A stretch of DNA of 64,000 nt from Phoronis australis (Eukaryota > Phoronida > Phoronidae): NCBI GenBank assembly GCA_002633005.1, contig NMRA01000140.1, forward strand, positions 482,367-546,366. Reading direction: 5' to 3'. Of the stretch, positions 1 through 17,321 are shown one piece after another; positions within the stretch are counted from its first letter, which is position 1; every line of letters starts with the position of its first letter. The notes beneath the pieces are model-generated. The model was not told where the DNA came from and made no database searches. It worked only from the letters and a program-made list of their open reading frames with translations. The position numbers and the translations under genes are program-made.

Positions 1-557
1 CCGTGCATACTTGTAAGCAATATTTTGTGAAAAAGAAGGGAAACACTAAGGATGTAATGTTCTTCAGAAAGTTAAACCTTAAAGGCTTTCATTTTCTTAA
101 CAATCTACTAAATATTTAGAACATTAAACAAGTTTCTTTGACCAAAAGAAATGCTTTGTAAAAAGTTTAACCTAAACATATTGATATTTTTGTGTGATTT
201 TGGTACATTTAAGTTTTCAAAACATTGACAATTAACACAACTGTATGGTTAAATTCTTAATAAATATCAATTTCAGTTCATTTAAAAATGTATTTATTTA
301 TTCTTTTATTTCATGTTGAGAGCATTATTTGGAAAAACGTGTCTAATTTGGTAAGCACTCAAGTGTAAATAGTGAACAGAGGTTGGGATCTTAACTTGAT
401 TTCCAAAGATTTTCGACGAAGGCTTGCTTTCTAGTTAAGTCAAACAGCAAAGATTTTTAAAAGGTAAATTGGCTAAACAATTATTAGGTTATCACTTTGA
501 ACAAATATTTGTCCATTTAATATTCAAATTATTGTTTTTACTTTGGTCCATACTTAC

Positions 558-1125
558 CAAACAATAAAGGGAGATATTCATATTTTCCCAGCAGTGAGCG
601 CAGACCAATGATTTGAGATACCACAGAGCCAAACGTGAGTGTAAGCTGAGCGAGGGTACCAGCTAACCCTCGAATCTTTAAAGGAGCCGTCTCCGACAGG
701 TAGAGTGGTGCAATACCTGAGCTGATACCTGCCACAATAGCCAAACTTTATGACTTAAAAAAGCAAAAGTATCCCAAATGTTCAATTTATCATTCAGCAA
801 CTTTGCTGGCCATAATAACCACAAATAAGTTATTTCACATTAAAAAAGCAACTTAAAACACATTTTAACAGCTTTTGGTTGAATGGTATGAAAAAACGGT
901 AACATTCATTAGTTAAACATTTCAACATTAAGGTATATTGTACTCTTTGAGCTTAAGGTTTGTGAGACACTTGGTGCAATAAGAAGCCATGGGCGCTTAC
1001 CACAACTGACGCCTATGATGAATCTTGCAGCCACCAGTAATTCAAATAACATCAGTGGTTTTGAGGCTATAGCCAGACCAGCGCCAATCGTAATCAGTAT
1101 GTTATTGAGAAGCATAGTACCTTTC
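558..1125 (-). CDS. SLC2A (class I, GLUT1-4-like): Second copy of GLUT exons 4 and 5 (exons 4' and 5')
   Basis: Exon 4' is 1001-1125 and exon 5' is 558-728. Both keep acceptor and donor sites and full reading frames. Against the copy at 4117-4241 and 3682-3852 I find about two substitutions per exon, all silent, so the encoded residues are identical. Exon 4 starts by completing a codon left with two bases, while exon 5 ends leaving one base. Splicing exon 5 into exon 4' would therefore break the frame. Only one exon 4 and one exon 5 can be used per transcript, in the combinations 4-5, 4'-5' or 4-5'. This is either a recent tandem duplication or two haplotypes joined in the assembly. Confidence 0.8.
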
Positions 1126-4100
1126 CTGAAAGTTCACGTGTCTTTTGAACAGTAATGTTACGAACTTTGAATAAATAATTCATTGACTTGAGGACAGACC
1201 TCCATCTTCTAACTATACTTGAGTGCTCTTGGCACTCGCTTTGCTGAACACATAAAACTAGAGAAGCCCACTGCTATTGTGACCACTTAGTTTCATCTGC
1301 CCACACTATCAATATCCACAATACTAGAGTTCTATTCAGGGAGGAACTCTGGCACTCCTGCAAGATCAGAGAGGCCATTTACATTAAACAGTACAACTAC
1401 CCACTGCTGTGACCAGGAACTTAATTAATGTCCTCCCATTCACGACAAGGCATTACTTCCGGTGCCACAAGGGCAGGAAGATCAGTCACGTCATCAAGGG
1501 CCTGAGCTGCAGACTTGAAACATAATGCTTAATATCTAACTAGTTTTATAGTATTCTCTCATGGGGGCTGGGGGGGGGCTGTAGCCCTCACTTTTTTTCT
1601 GTGCTGTGCGGCCCACGATTGTAAGTGGAAAGCTAATTCCCCTCAGCTGAATCATCACTGACAGTGATTACTTAATAATAAGATTAAGCCACAGTCAACA
1701 TGGTGAACAGATGAAATTTATTTTCTTTAAAGTTTTCTCAACAAAAATAACTTTTCAGGAAAATTAACTTTGCTTTTAGCATTATTTGTATAGCATATAA
1801 GTTATTACCAAACAATATATGGCAAATTTTTGGGCACTTGCAACAATGCAGTAAGTCTCTGGCTAAGAAGAAATATGGCAAATTTAGCGATTGTTTTTGT
1901 CCCAAATTGAAGATTTTTTTACTATGATAATTATGTCAGGCCAAGCTCAACTCAATTAACATAGCAGCGTCGAATCCTTCCCGTAAAAGTAACTGATGAA
2001 CTCCATTTATTTCATTCTTTTATCATGCATGAAATGCTGACTACTGCATTGCAAAAAATAATAAAGGGTTCTTCATAGATCCCACGGTGGTTTCAAAAGA
2101 TTGTTTTGCACGGGGCTTCTGTCAGCAGATAACTCTTGGCTTCCGGAGAAACGATCAGTTTGTTATTGCTTGGGAACATACTCTGCGCAAATGTTGACCA
2201 AATCGATAAGCTTAGTCTTGAGTAGTGTGAACTTCTCAAGAGTAAAAATGACCGAGAGTTTAAAGAAAAAGTTGGGGTCAATTATCTACAACTTACAGTA
2301 AATTAAGAATTTAGTATTTCATAGAAGAGTGTCTTTGTTATGGCTTTAAAGAGGCCAGGAATGTGAAAAACATACTAAATTGCATTATTCACAGTGATTC
2401 TCCGCCACTGAAACCGAATTCAACTTGTTCACCAAATATTTTTACAGTTTGCTCGTAAAGATTTTGAATTTATGTTGATATCAAAGAATTTCTTGTTTAA
2501 TTAGTTTCAAATTTAAAAAAAAAACAATCTGTCAGCTGCTCGTCACTTTGCTGATTTTCCTCCCTCATGGCAAGACAGACAGAGCACATTTCCCTTATAT
2601 GGAAAATGTGACCCTTGACATTTAATGAAAACAAAACAATCATTGCTGGGAGACCTCAAGCAGCAGTCTGATTAAGAGAGAATTGATGTTTATTAAAATT
2701 AGTTACAAAGGTATTCAAATACATTCTAAAATTCACTTGGAATTCTCTTTGGGAAATCTCTTGTTTTACTGGCATGTCACATACTGTGGTATTGACTTCA
2801 GATTCGGAGTGCAATAACACATGACAATCTGCTTAATACCCTTCTTGTCAGTCAACTATTTGTCGAATGACTGTGCGTGTGTGTGGACACATTTATCAGA
2901 AGTGGGAGGAAGATTAGAAACTCTGTGGTGACTACAGAGTTTTTCCTTCGCGTGTACTTAAANTAAGTTAAAAACAAAATTATTGTAAGTCATAACATCC
3001 ATCACTCAAATGAAAACATTCAAGTGTCAGGCACCATTTTATACAAAACGTAGAGAGTCACAGTTTGTGACAATACTCAGGGAGTATGGTAATCCTATCC
3101 TCACTATTGTGAGGACCGTGCATACTTGTAAGCAATATTTTGTGAAAAAAGAAGGGAAACACTAAGGATGTAATGTTCTCCAGAAAGTCAAACCTTAAAG
3201 GCTTTCATTTTCTTAACAATCTACTAAATATTTAGAACATTAAACAAGTTTCTTTGACCAAAAGAAATGCTTTGTAAAAAGTTTAACCTAAACATATTGA
3301 TATTTTTATATGTTTTTGGTACTACATTTAAGTTTTCAAAACATTGACAATTAACACAACTGTATGGTTAAATTCTTAATAAATATCAATTTCAGTTCAT
3401 TTAAAAATGTATTTATTTATTCTTTTATTTCATGTTGAGAGCATTATTTGAAAAAATGTGTCTAATTTGGTAAGCACTCAAGTGTAAATAGTGAACAGAG
3501 GTTGGGATCTTAACTTGATTTCCAAAGATTTTCGATGAAGGCTTGCTTTCTAGTTAGGTCAAACGGCAAAGATTTTTAAAAGGTAAATTCATTTGGCTAA
3601 ACAATTATTAGGTTATCACTTTGAACAAATATTTGTCCATTTAATATTCAAATTATTGTTTTTATTTTGGTCCATACTCACCAAACAGTAAAGGGAGATA
3701 TTCATATTTTCCCAGCAGTGAGCGTAGACCAATGATTTGAGATACCACAGAGCCAAACGTGAGTGTAAGCTGAGCGAGGGTACCAGCTAACCCTCGAATC
3801 TTTAAAGGAGCCGTCTCCGACAGGTAGAGTGGTGCAATACCTGAGCTGATACCTGCCACAATAGGCAAACTTTATGACTTAAAAAGCAAGAGTATCCCAA
3901 ATGTTCAATTTACCATTCAGCAAGTTTGCTGGCCACAATAACCACAAATAAGTTATTTCACATTAAAAAAGCAACTTAAAACACATTTTAACAGCTTTTG
4001 GTTGAATGGTATGAAAAAACGGTAACATTCATTAGTTACACATTTCAACATTAAGGTACTCTTTGAGCCTAAGGTTTGTGAGATACTTGGTGCAATAAGA

Positions 4101-7100
4101 AGCCATGGGTGCTTACCACAACTGACGCCTATGATGAATCTTGCAGCCACCAGTAATTCAAATAACATCAGCGGTTTTGAGGCTATAGCCAGACCAGCGC
4201 CAATCGTAATCAGTATGTTGTTGAGAAGCATAGTACCTTTCCTGAAAGTTCACGTGTCTTTTGAACAGTAATGTTACGAACTTTGAATAAATAATTCATT
4301 GACTTGACGACAGATCTCCATCTTCTAACTATACTTGAGAGCTCTTGGCACTCGCTTTGCTGAACACACTGGCAAATTTAGCAATTCTTTTTGTCCCAAA
4401 TTGAAGATTTTTTTTACCATGATAATTACGTCAGACCAAGCTCAACTCAATTAACATAGCAGCGTCGAATCCTTCCCGTAAAAGTAACTGATGAACTCCA
4501 TTTATTTCATTCTTTTATCATGCATGAAATGCTGACTACTGCATTGCAAAAAATAATAAAGGGTTCTTCATAGATCCCACGGTGGTTTCAAAAGATTGTT
4601 TTGCACGGGGCTTCTGTCAGCAGATAACTCTTGGCTTCCGGAGAAACGATCAGTTTGTTATTGCTTGGGAACATACTCTGCGCAAATGTTGACCAAATCG
4701 ATAAGCTTAGTCTTGAGTAGTGTGAACTTCTCAAGAGTAAAAATGACCGAGAGTTTAAAGAAAAAGTTGGGGTCAATTATCTACAACTTACAGTAAATTA
4801 AGAATTTAGTATTTCATAGAAGAGTGTCTTTGTTATGGCTTTAAAGAGGCCAGGAATGTGAAAAACATACTAAATTGCATTATTCACAGTGATTCTCCGC
4901 CACTGAAACCGAATTCAACTTGTTCACCAAATATTTTTACAGTTTGCTCGTAAAGATTTTGAATTTATGTTGATATCAAAGAATTTCTTGTTTAATTAGT
5001 TTCAAACTTAAAAAAAAAAAACAATCTGTCAGCTGCTCGTCACTTTGCTGATTTTCCTCCCTCATGGCAAGACAGACAGAGCACATTTCCCTTATATGGA
5101 AAATGTGACCCTTGACATTTAATGAAAACAAAACAATCATTGTTGGGAGACCTCAAGCAGCAGTATGATTAAGAGAGAATTGGTGTTTAAAATTAGTTAC
5201 AAAGGTATTCAAACACATTCTAAAATTCACTTGGAATTCTCTTTGGGAAATCTCTTGTTTTACTGGCATGTCACATACTGTGGTATTGACTTCAGATTCG
5301 CAGTGCAATAACACATGACAATCTGCTTAATACCCTTCTTGTCAGTCAACTGTTTGTCGAATGACTGTGTGAGTGTGTGACACATTTATCAGAAGTGGGA
5401 GGAAGATTAGAAACTCTGTGGTCACTACAGAGTTTTTCCTTCGCGTGTACTTAAAAAATCTTGAATTTCATGATATTTCGTAGTAATTCCTTCACAGGGT
5501 AAAGTGAATGACTGTGTAATAGATGTTGAAGATGCTACTTTTGTCAGGAATTGTTTAAAAGATATTTTTTATGAGCTTTCACGTCCCATACCTTTTTGAA
5601 TTTTTAAGTGTAGCGTAATGTTTCTAATCTTGAATGGAAGACCACGTCTTTGCTACAATCGTGACCTTGAGATAAAACAAATGCCATGATCCATAACAAT
5701 CCTCATGATAGTGCACAACTCCCTTGCACAAACCAAAACAATTTCCATGATACATTAACCTCACCTGCCAAACTTGTTAGCCAAAAAGCCAGCCACCAAT
5801 CCACCTAACATTCCACCAATGGCAAATATGGCCACAGTAAGAGCCCACAGCCAGGCCATGAGGTCAGTGTTCACCCAATCACCCGTGGCATTGTGCTGTG
5901 ACTCATTGATGAATTGTTTGATGAGCTAGAACAGATTAAAAGGTAAATCATATGAAATTCTTAGCTGCCAACAGTGAAAAAATGGGACATCAGGATCGAG
6001 ACCATGATGTGGCCGGTAAAGTGAGGAAGTTAGCTTCAAACTCGAACAAAAATAATTGTCATGCAAAACTTTAATTTTCTGTTTTTTAAAAGCTAAATGT
6101 ATTGTTAAATATGCTAACTCTTTGAATAAATTGAAGAAAGTTTACCAATGCCAATTTTTGTTTTGTGCCAACTACATCAAATTGGGCCAGTTAAATTCTC
6201 TACACCAATTAAAAGGCAATGCAAATCATAACACGAAATGTTCATGATAGCATCTCAGGGGTTACAGGGACAATAAACTTGAAACGCTTTTATCAGCGAT
6301 TTCAATTAATAGTTTACTACCCATGCGGTGTTGTAGGGGGAATAAACATGGTAATTACGTCTGTTCTGGCAATTCAGTTCTTGCACACTTTGGTGGCGCT
6401 GCAAATATGATTGTTGTTTAAGGCACAACGCCTCGTTTTAGCATCAATTTTAACAATGCAGACGTGAAAGTATGCGGGTTCCAAACATGCAGAACCATTG
6501 CAGTTAGGACATAACGCCTCGTTTTCAAGTACGATGGCGAATTCGTGTAAGTAGCGAATAGAACTTGACCTATATTGTGAAATCGCATGTTACTGGCCAA
6601 ACAAAGGTTTGTGTTTTCTCAGGAATTTCCACCAACCCGAAAATGAGGCGAGGTTTTTCGGGTCGTTCTATCACGACCAAAACGTGTTATTTGTTATAAA
6701 CGTGTCTTAGACAAAAGGTGATACACATTCTTAGAGAAAAGTAACAAGAAGGCAGGCCAAGAATTGCCCCAATACACTTGCCTTACCTTAAAATCCAACT
6801 GGTGCCTGCTGGTTTGGTAATTGACCCAATTATGTTGCACACCCAGCAGAATTAATGAGGAACATAATACAAACATTTTAAGTTGTTTCTTGCCCGACTT
6901 TCAAATTTCAAAAACCAAACCTCATGTATCCTTCACGAACTATTCAAATATGCTACCAAAAAACTTTAAAAACAAAAATTTGCAGTTGAAAATACTATGG
7001 TTCTGACTTTACAGAGGAATGATAATATCAGCAGGCTGAAGTGATGCAATTAAGTATATTAAAATACAACAGCTAGTATGGTGTCTTTGGTCAATGCCTG

Positions 7101-10100
7101 CAGAATTTTAGGTAAAGAAGCCAATCAGTTTTCCCAGTCTCAAACGGTGAGTGTCAACGTAGGATTCTTTTCATATTTTACGTCATTTGGTAAAATTTTG
7201 ATCACTTTTTGTATCAACATCGTATTAAGTTTTAAAAAATGGCGATTTTTACTATATGTATGTTAAAAATGAAGAATATTTACTTTTGTCTTTTTAGTGT
7301 GTAACTGGTGAATATAACTTACATCTTCTGGTGCATTAACTACACCGAGGTTGTATCCAAACTGAAACGATGTTCCTATGACACAAGCGCCAAATGCCAG
7401 AGCTAGCCGGCCTGTGAATCCTCCCTGAAACATGCATCAAGAGATATTATTTAGTAAATTGTTTAAAGGGAGATAATTCCATTGTACGCACCTTGGAACA
7501 CCTGAGGGTAGTTGCATGCTATGTTTGATAGGATAATGCAGCTGGACAGGAATACTCAAACTTTTCGAGAGACGACACAAAAAGGGTGGACACATACAGT
7601 AATTTTTCATTTATTTTCCACAAAAATAACATCGCCTAAACCGTCATTTTCCATTTTTCAAACGCTTGTTAGCAAGTTTACTGCAAATAATGGAAAATTT
7701 ACTGACAGCTGTAACCAATGATATCTGCATAGCACAAAACATGGACTAAAATTTCCTTAATCTTCCATTTAGCAGAGAAATTTGTCAAAATAGAATTTCA
7801 ATTGTGACAGCCCCATTGTGTGCTAAATGACTGAAGAATTACTGTAGGTATAGCTTCCATGAAAACAACATTCATTCCAGTTTATCATATCCAACGTCTT
7901 TGTTCCAATCACCATAGTAAGGAATTGAAATGGAAAGGCAACCTTAAACAGATTAGCTCTGGCCGCGAAGTGCAGTACCCAGACTCTAAGTAGCACCTCC
8001 CATAATATTGACACCCTCTATAGGAGCTGTCAGTACCAGGCACATTTCGAACTTACAGAACACTGCAAAAGTATTGACAAAATGACTCTGATTTCCTGTC
8101 TAGACAATTGGGTGGAAGCTATAAATTCCTCGTCAGAGACCGAGAATGGAAAAACAAGAAACTCATAGAGATGACTAAGCCACTCGGTAATTTGAATTTT
8201 TACAGATTTAAAGTCCCTACCAGTCATTTTTGCTGTTAAAGGTTATGTAGGCCTCCAGAAAATGTCCAATTTAGACCAGTTTTGGAACATCACATCTCAA
8301 AAATGTTTGATTGGGTTCACATGAAACTTTCAGACACTGCCTTATGCACTGTTCTCCAAAACGCTTTTAGGAACTGTTTTCAAAATATTCCACTCTGGCA
8401 TGAGGGGCTCCAAAAATACGACTGATATAATTTTTATGAAAAAAAAAATTAAGTTGCATAAAATGAAAATGAATCAATAATTTGAAAAACTGAAAAAGTT
8501 TTTGGGATTATATTGTGAACATTAATATCTTATGAAATTTGCTCATGTTATTGATCCTGTTGTTTTCAGTGGCAGATTTAGAGGGGAGCCAAGGGAGCCA
8601 TGGCCCCCCCCCCCTAAAACTTTCCCACATTCCATGTGGCAGTTCAGGGGTGCGAATGTCTGATGGGCAAAACCTGGCTAATACTCTGTCCTAGCCCCTC
8701 CTAAATAAAAATCCTGGACCCGACCCTGGTTTTGCTATGAATATAACTTTCTTTTTTCATCAGATTAAAGTTTACTGACCTAATTAATGCCACATAAAGT
8801 CAACAATCAAATTCAGTTTTACAGAATTTCTACTTTTAGAAAATGAATACTTTTGCTGAGTTAAATTAAATAGATTTGTAGATGCTAGTTTTCATTATTT
8901 GCTGAAATTTTGTCTTTCAATGAAATTTCTTCAAAATAAAGTGGAACCATCTCAAAATCTCAGTAAGAAATAGAGTACTATGCACTGAACCAGCCAAACA
9001 GACTCTGGTTCTACCGAATGTTTTAATTTTGTTTTGCATGATTTCATTATAATGAATGTTTGGTGAACATTACAAATTAGCACATCATAGGAATAAAGTT
9101 AGTTGTGAAACATCAACACAACGAATATCAAAATTAAAATGAATTTGAAATTACAATCAACAGTTTTAATTAGCTCAGAATTTCCCATACCTATGTAGTT
9201 ATTGTATTAGTGTAGTTCTACCACACAATACCACTATTCATTGTCAGGGGATTAATACAATAATTCAACTGATAAGACTGATCTACAAAGCATAATTATG
9301 AAATGGCCATGAATCCTCAGTATATGATTAATAATCTCTGTCTATGTAATCACTGACTTAAGGGCCTTATCAATATCAACATGAATACCTGGAATGTGTG
9401 CCTTATGAACTGAACCACAGCAATGAAGGTGAACAGCTACAACTAAATTTACTCAATGTAGCAAATCTTTTTGATAGTATACATGTAATATACTTTCCTT
9501 TCCTGTTTTTATAATAATTCAGCAGTGTTGTTTCAGCAAAATCTGGATGAGAAGGGAAGGCATTTTTCCCGTCACTCATAACTTTGGTTAATTTTCCCAA
9601 CCCACCATAACATAACCATTTACGGTAGTCACTTTGGAATCAGATGTAACCATCTGTAGTTTTCTTTATGGGTCATCTGAAATACTAGCAATTGTTGAAG
9701 TTCTGCTATTCCAACCAACCAGAACCTGATTGCTTACAAAAACAACCCACCATTGTTTAATCTATTCAGTATTGTAATAGTGCAATACAGTTTGATGCTG
9801 CAATAATACAGCTGTATGCTGAATTGGACTAACCCATACAGAAATATCAATTCTCAGTTACTTTGATCTTCGCAAAAACATTCCACATCCCCCCATTCAA
9901 ATTTGAATAAAACAAGGCTGTATTTTCTGTTGGACATACAGCACCAAAGACAAGGTGCCTGTGACTGTGAATCACCGATTCATGATTGATTGACAATGCA
10001 ACAGTAACTAACTCCAAGGGCAGCGGTCATGATACGTACGTGGAATACCTGACTTACCCCAGGGGTGATTACGTCTGTATCAGATTTGTCGACGTTGATC

Positions 10101-10147
10101 GCACCGTACTGCCGGGTACTGTTTGTTCTAGTTAAACTTCTCAACAT
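558..10147 (-). CDS. SLC2A (class I, GLUT1-4-like): Class I facilitated glucose transporter (GLUT), first five coding exons, partial
   Basis: Coding exons on the minus strand: 10058-10147 (start ATG 10147-10145, phase 0), 7323-7424, 5765-5925, 4117-4241 and 3682-3852. A second copy of the last two exons lies at 1001-1125 and 558-728. All have GT-AG borders and the phases join cleanly. The protein has a 30-residue cytosolic N-terminus, then TM1 with TGRLALAFGACVIG and the QFGYN / GVVNAP motifs typical of class I GLUTs. An extracellular loop with an NATG glycosylation sequon precedes TM2. The cytosolic FGRK motif follows TM2. Exons 4 and 5 together make the sugar-transporter signature RFIIGVSCG...YLSE...R, ending after LRSLLG. 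About 217 of roughly 490 residues are present; TM6-TM12 lie left of the window. Role by family: facilitated hexose uptake at the plasma membrane. Which vertebrate paralogue it matches best cannot be decided from the N-terminal half. Confidence 0.88.
1253..1876 (+). mobile_element. Penelope-like element (PLE) 3' remnant, present only in copy A
   Basis: This ~620 bp block interrupts copy A relative to copy B (junctions near TGAACACA and ATGGCAAATTTA). Read on the plus strand, 1253-1420 gives a degenerate stretch with DHLVSSAHTIN and REELWHSCKIREAIYIKQ. That layout resembles the C-terminal end of the GIY-YIG endonuclase of Penelope-like retroelements, where a ...REAIYI... helix is common. Stops interrupt it. 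The rest, including a G-rich tract near 1565, is unassigned. Confidence 0.5.
2963..2963. other. Single-base assembly gap (N) at duplication junction
   Basis: An isolated N placed exactly at the end of duplicated copy A. Other isolated Ns in this window (12576, 23594) also sit at repeats, so they probably mark unresolved joins and not single ambiguous reads. Confidence 0.7.
3115..5455. repeat. Direct duplication, copy B
   Basis: Near-identical to 1-2962 with scattered substitutions and 1-6 bp indels, without the ~620 bp insertion present in copy A. Holds GLUT exons 4 and 5. After 5455 the sequence becomes single-copy and continues into intron 3 and exon 3 of the transporter, so copy B is the one contiguous with the 5' half of the gene. 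Confidence 0.9.
5926..7322. other. GLUT intron 2, no further gene seen
   Basis: Sequence between GLUT exons 2 and 3. Short open frames here have no family resemblance and no supporting splice context. Two short stretches near 6420 and 6510 share the words ACGCCTCGTTTT, a minor internal repeat. Nothing else is supported. Confidence 0.6.
7425..10057. other. GLUT intron 1, mostly featureless
   Basis: A 2.6 kb AT-rich intron between GLUT exons 1 and 2. The only recognisable insertion is the hAT-like MITE at 8567-8728. I see no conserved coding or RNA gene. Confidence 0.6.
8567..8728 (-). mobile_element. hAT-like MITE (short, reverse copy)
   Basis: Starts CAGTGGCAGATTTAGAGGGG and ends near AAAATCCTGGACCCG. 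Internal words (GCCATGGCCCCCC, GGTGCGAATGTCTGA) match the reverse complement of the copies at 11686-11998 and 37041-37314. The flanks GTTTTC and GTTTTG could be remnants of an 8 bp target duplication. hAT assignment is by terminal sequence type only. Confidence 0.55.
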
Positions 10148-10287
10148 CTTGGACTCCTACTATACAGCCTCTACAAAAAACATTACCAAAACACTGGCGC
10201 CGTCTTCTGTATTCAAAGTCACATGACAATCATGTGGTATGCAAAAACTAAAGAGGGAGCCACATAACGAGAATATTTATTTCCAAT
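10148..10287. promoter_or_regulatory. Head-to-head intergenic interval, probable bidirectional promoter
   Basis: Only 140 bp separate the GLUT start codon (minus, 10147) from the POLR2D start codon (plus, 10288). It holds an inverted repeat CACATGA-CAA-TCATGTG at 10220-10236, resembling two E-box (CANNTG) sites. A GGCGCC palindrome lies near 10199. The POLR2D start codon sits in CCAATATGGCTACC, like the YY1-type context common at housekeeping starts. No TATA box at a standard place is obvious. A shared promoter is inferred from spacing; transcription start sites are not known. Confidence 0.55.
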
Positions 10288-16298
<6,011 letters not shown>

Positions 16299-16422
16299 CA
16301 ACTGTCATAGATCTTGAAGACACTGGTACGAAGAGAAGCTTCCGGTGTTATTTAGAGTCATATTAGATCTGCCTCTTCACCTAGGATAACAAAGTAGTGT
16401 TACTCAAATGTGACTTTTGACC

Positions 16423-16428
16423 AATAAA
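16423..16428 (+). terminator. Candidate poly(A) signal for POLR2D
   Basis: AATAAA at 16423-16428, 125 bp after the stop codon, the first canonical hexamer downstream. Position fits a short 3' UTR; the cleavage site is not determined. Confidence 0.5.
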
Positions 16429-17316
16429 AAGGCACCGTTGATGAATTTGTGTTCATACTGCTTGCAGTTGGTATCCGTGACTCTGAGTGGCTTTGTTACG
16501 AAGGAATTGTTACTGGGCAGTGGACAAGAACCATGGGTGGTGGTCTGTCGACCTCTGTATTGTATTGTTTTGTTTGATTGGACCACTGCTTTTGAAAGAA
16601 TCTGATGTGAAATCAGTCTTGGTGATTTGTTTTGTCCTAAGTTGAAGGCCCATGCACTTCGGATATGTTGTTGGCAATGGTCTTTTGGACCTTATGTTTA
16701 ATTGAAGTGACGGACTGCATTGTGTCCGAAGACTGCAGACATTTGAAGTGTACAAACAATTAGGGCTGGATTGAACTTTGAAAAGGATTTGATATTTTGT
16801 CTGTTCTTCATTGCACTACAGAACTGTCTGAATTAACAATTTTGTAAAGTATTGTACCTCACTCCTTGACTCATTGTTCAGAACTTCATGTAATTTAAGG
16901 TAGTTGTCATACTTCATGAAATCTTTTGCTCCAAAATGCAATATTTGCATCTTTTACAATCAAAGTACCTTTGTTTTTCTTCGCTACTTTTAACATTTCT
17001 TTGAACCCATTATTTATGCGTCAAGTGTGCAAGTTGTCTGGGACGACTTCTATGGATTTCATGTATGTGGCTAATCTACATTTTTGATTTTCGACTCTTA
17101 TAACAGTTTTGATTATCCATTTCTCTTTCATGTGAAATTTTGCCACTTATTTTTACGGTCTATGGCTGAGGGAATTGTATCACACACTTCAAACAACCGA
17201 GATATTGATGGAAAAATGAAAATTCTGGTATTATCTCTTTTATTTAAGGGCATATCAAGAAAATCCGAGTCATAGTTTCCTGCATTTATGACAGTAACAG
17301 TGTACAGTTCAAATAC
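16429..17316. other. Intergenic, no gene seen
   Basis: Region between the POLR2D 3' end and the 3 kb transposon. Several short overlapping open frames on both strands lack splice context or family resemblance. It may include the end of a longer POLR2D 3' UTR. Confidence 0.5.
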
Positions 17317-17321
17317 AAAGT

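Larger units (their letters stand above)
1..2962. repeat. Direct duplication, copy A (left part may extend outside window)
   Basis: Position 1 onward matches 3115 onward almost base for base, to the common end near TTCGCGTGTACTTAAA (2962 and about 5455). Copy A carries an extra ~620 bp at 1253-1876 that copy B lacks. A lone N at 2963 sits exactly where copy A stops matching, and 2964-3114 is then probably the sequence that also precedes position 1 outside the window. Contains GLUT exons 4' and 5'. Confidence 0.9.

Noticed and set aside
558-1125. Exons 4' and 5' as part of a second, separate GLUT gene
   Set aside because: Same strand and order, near-identical introns and no copies of exons 1-3; a partial duplication or assembly join explains it better.
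2093-2301. Overlapping frames on both strands, repeated at 4588-4796
   Set aside because: They recur only because the segment is duplicated; opposite strands are equally open and no motif is present.
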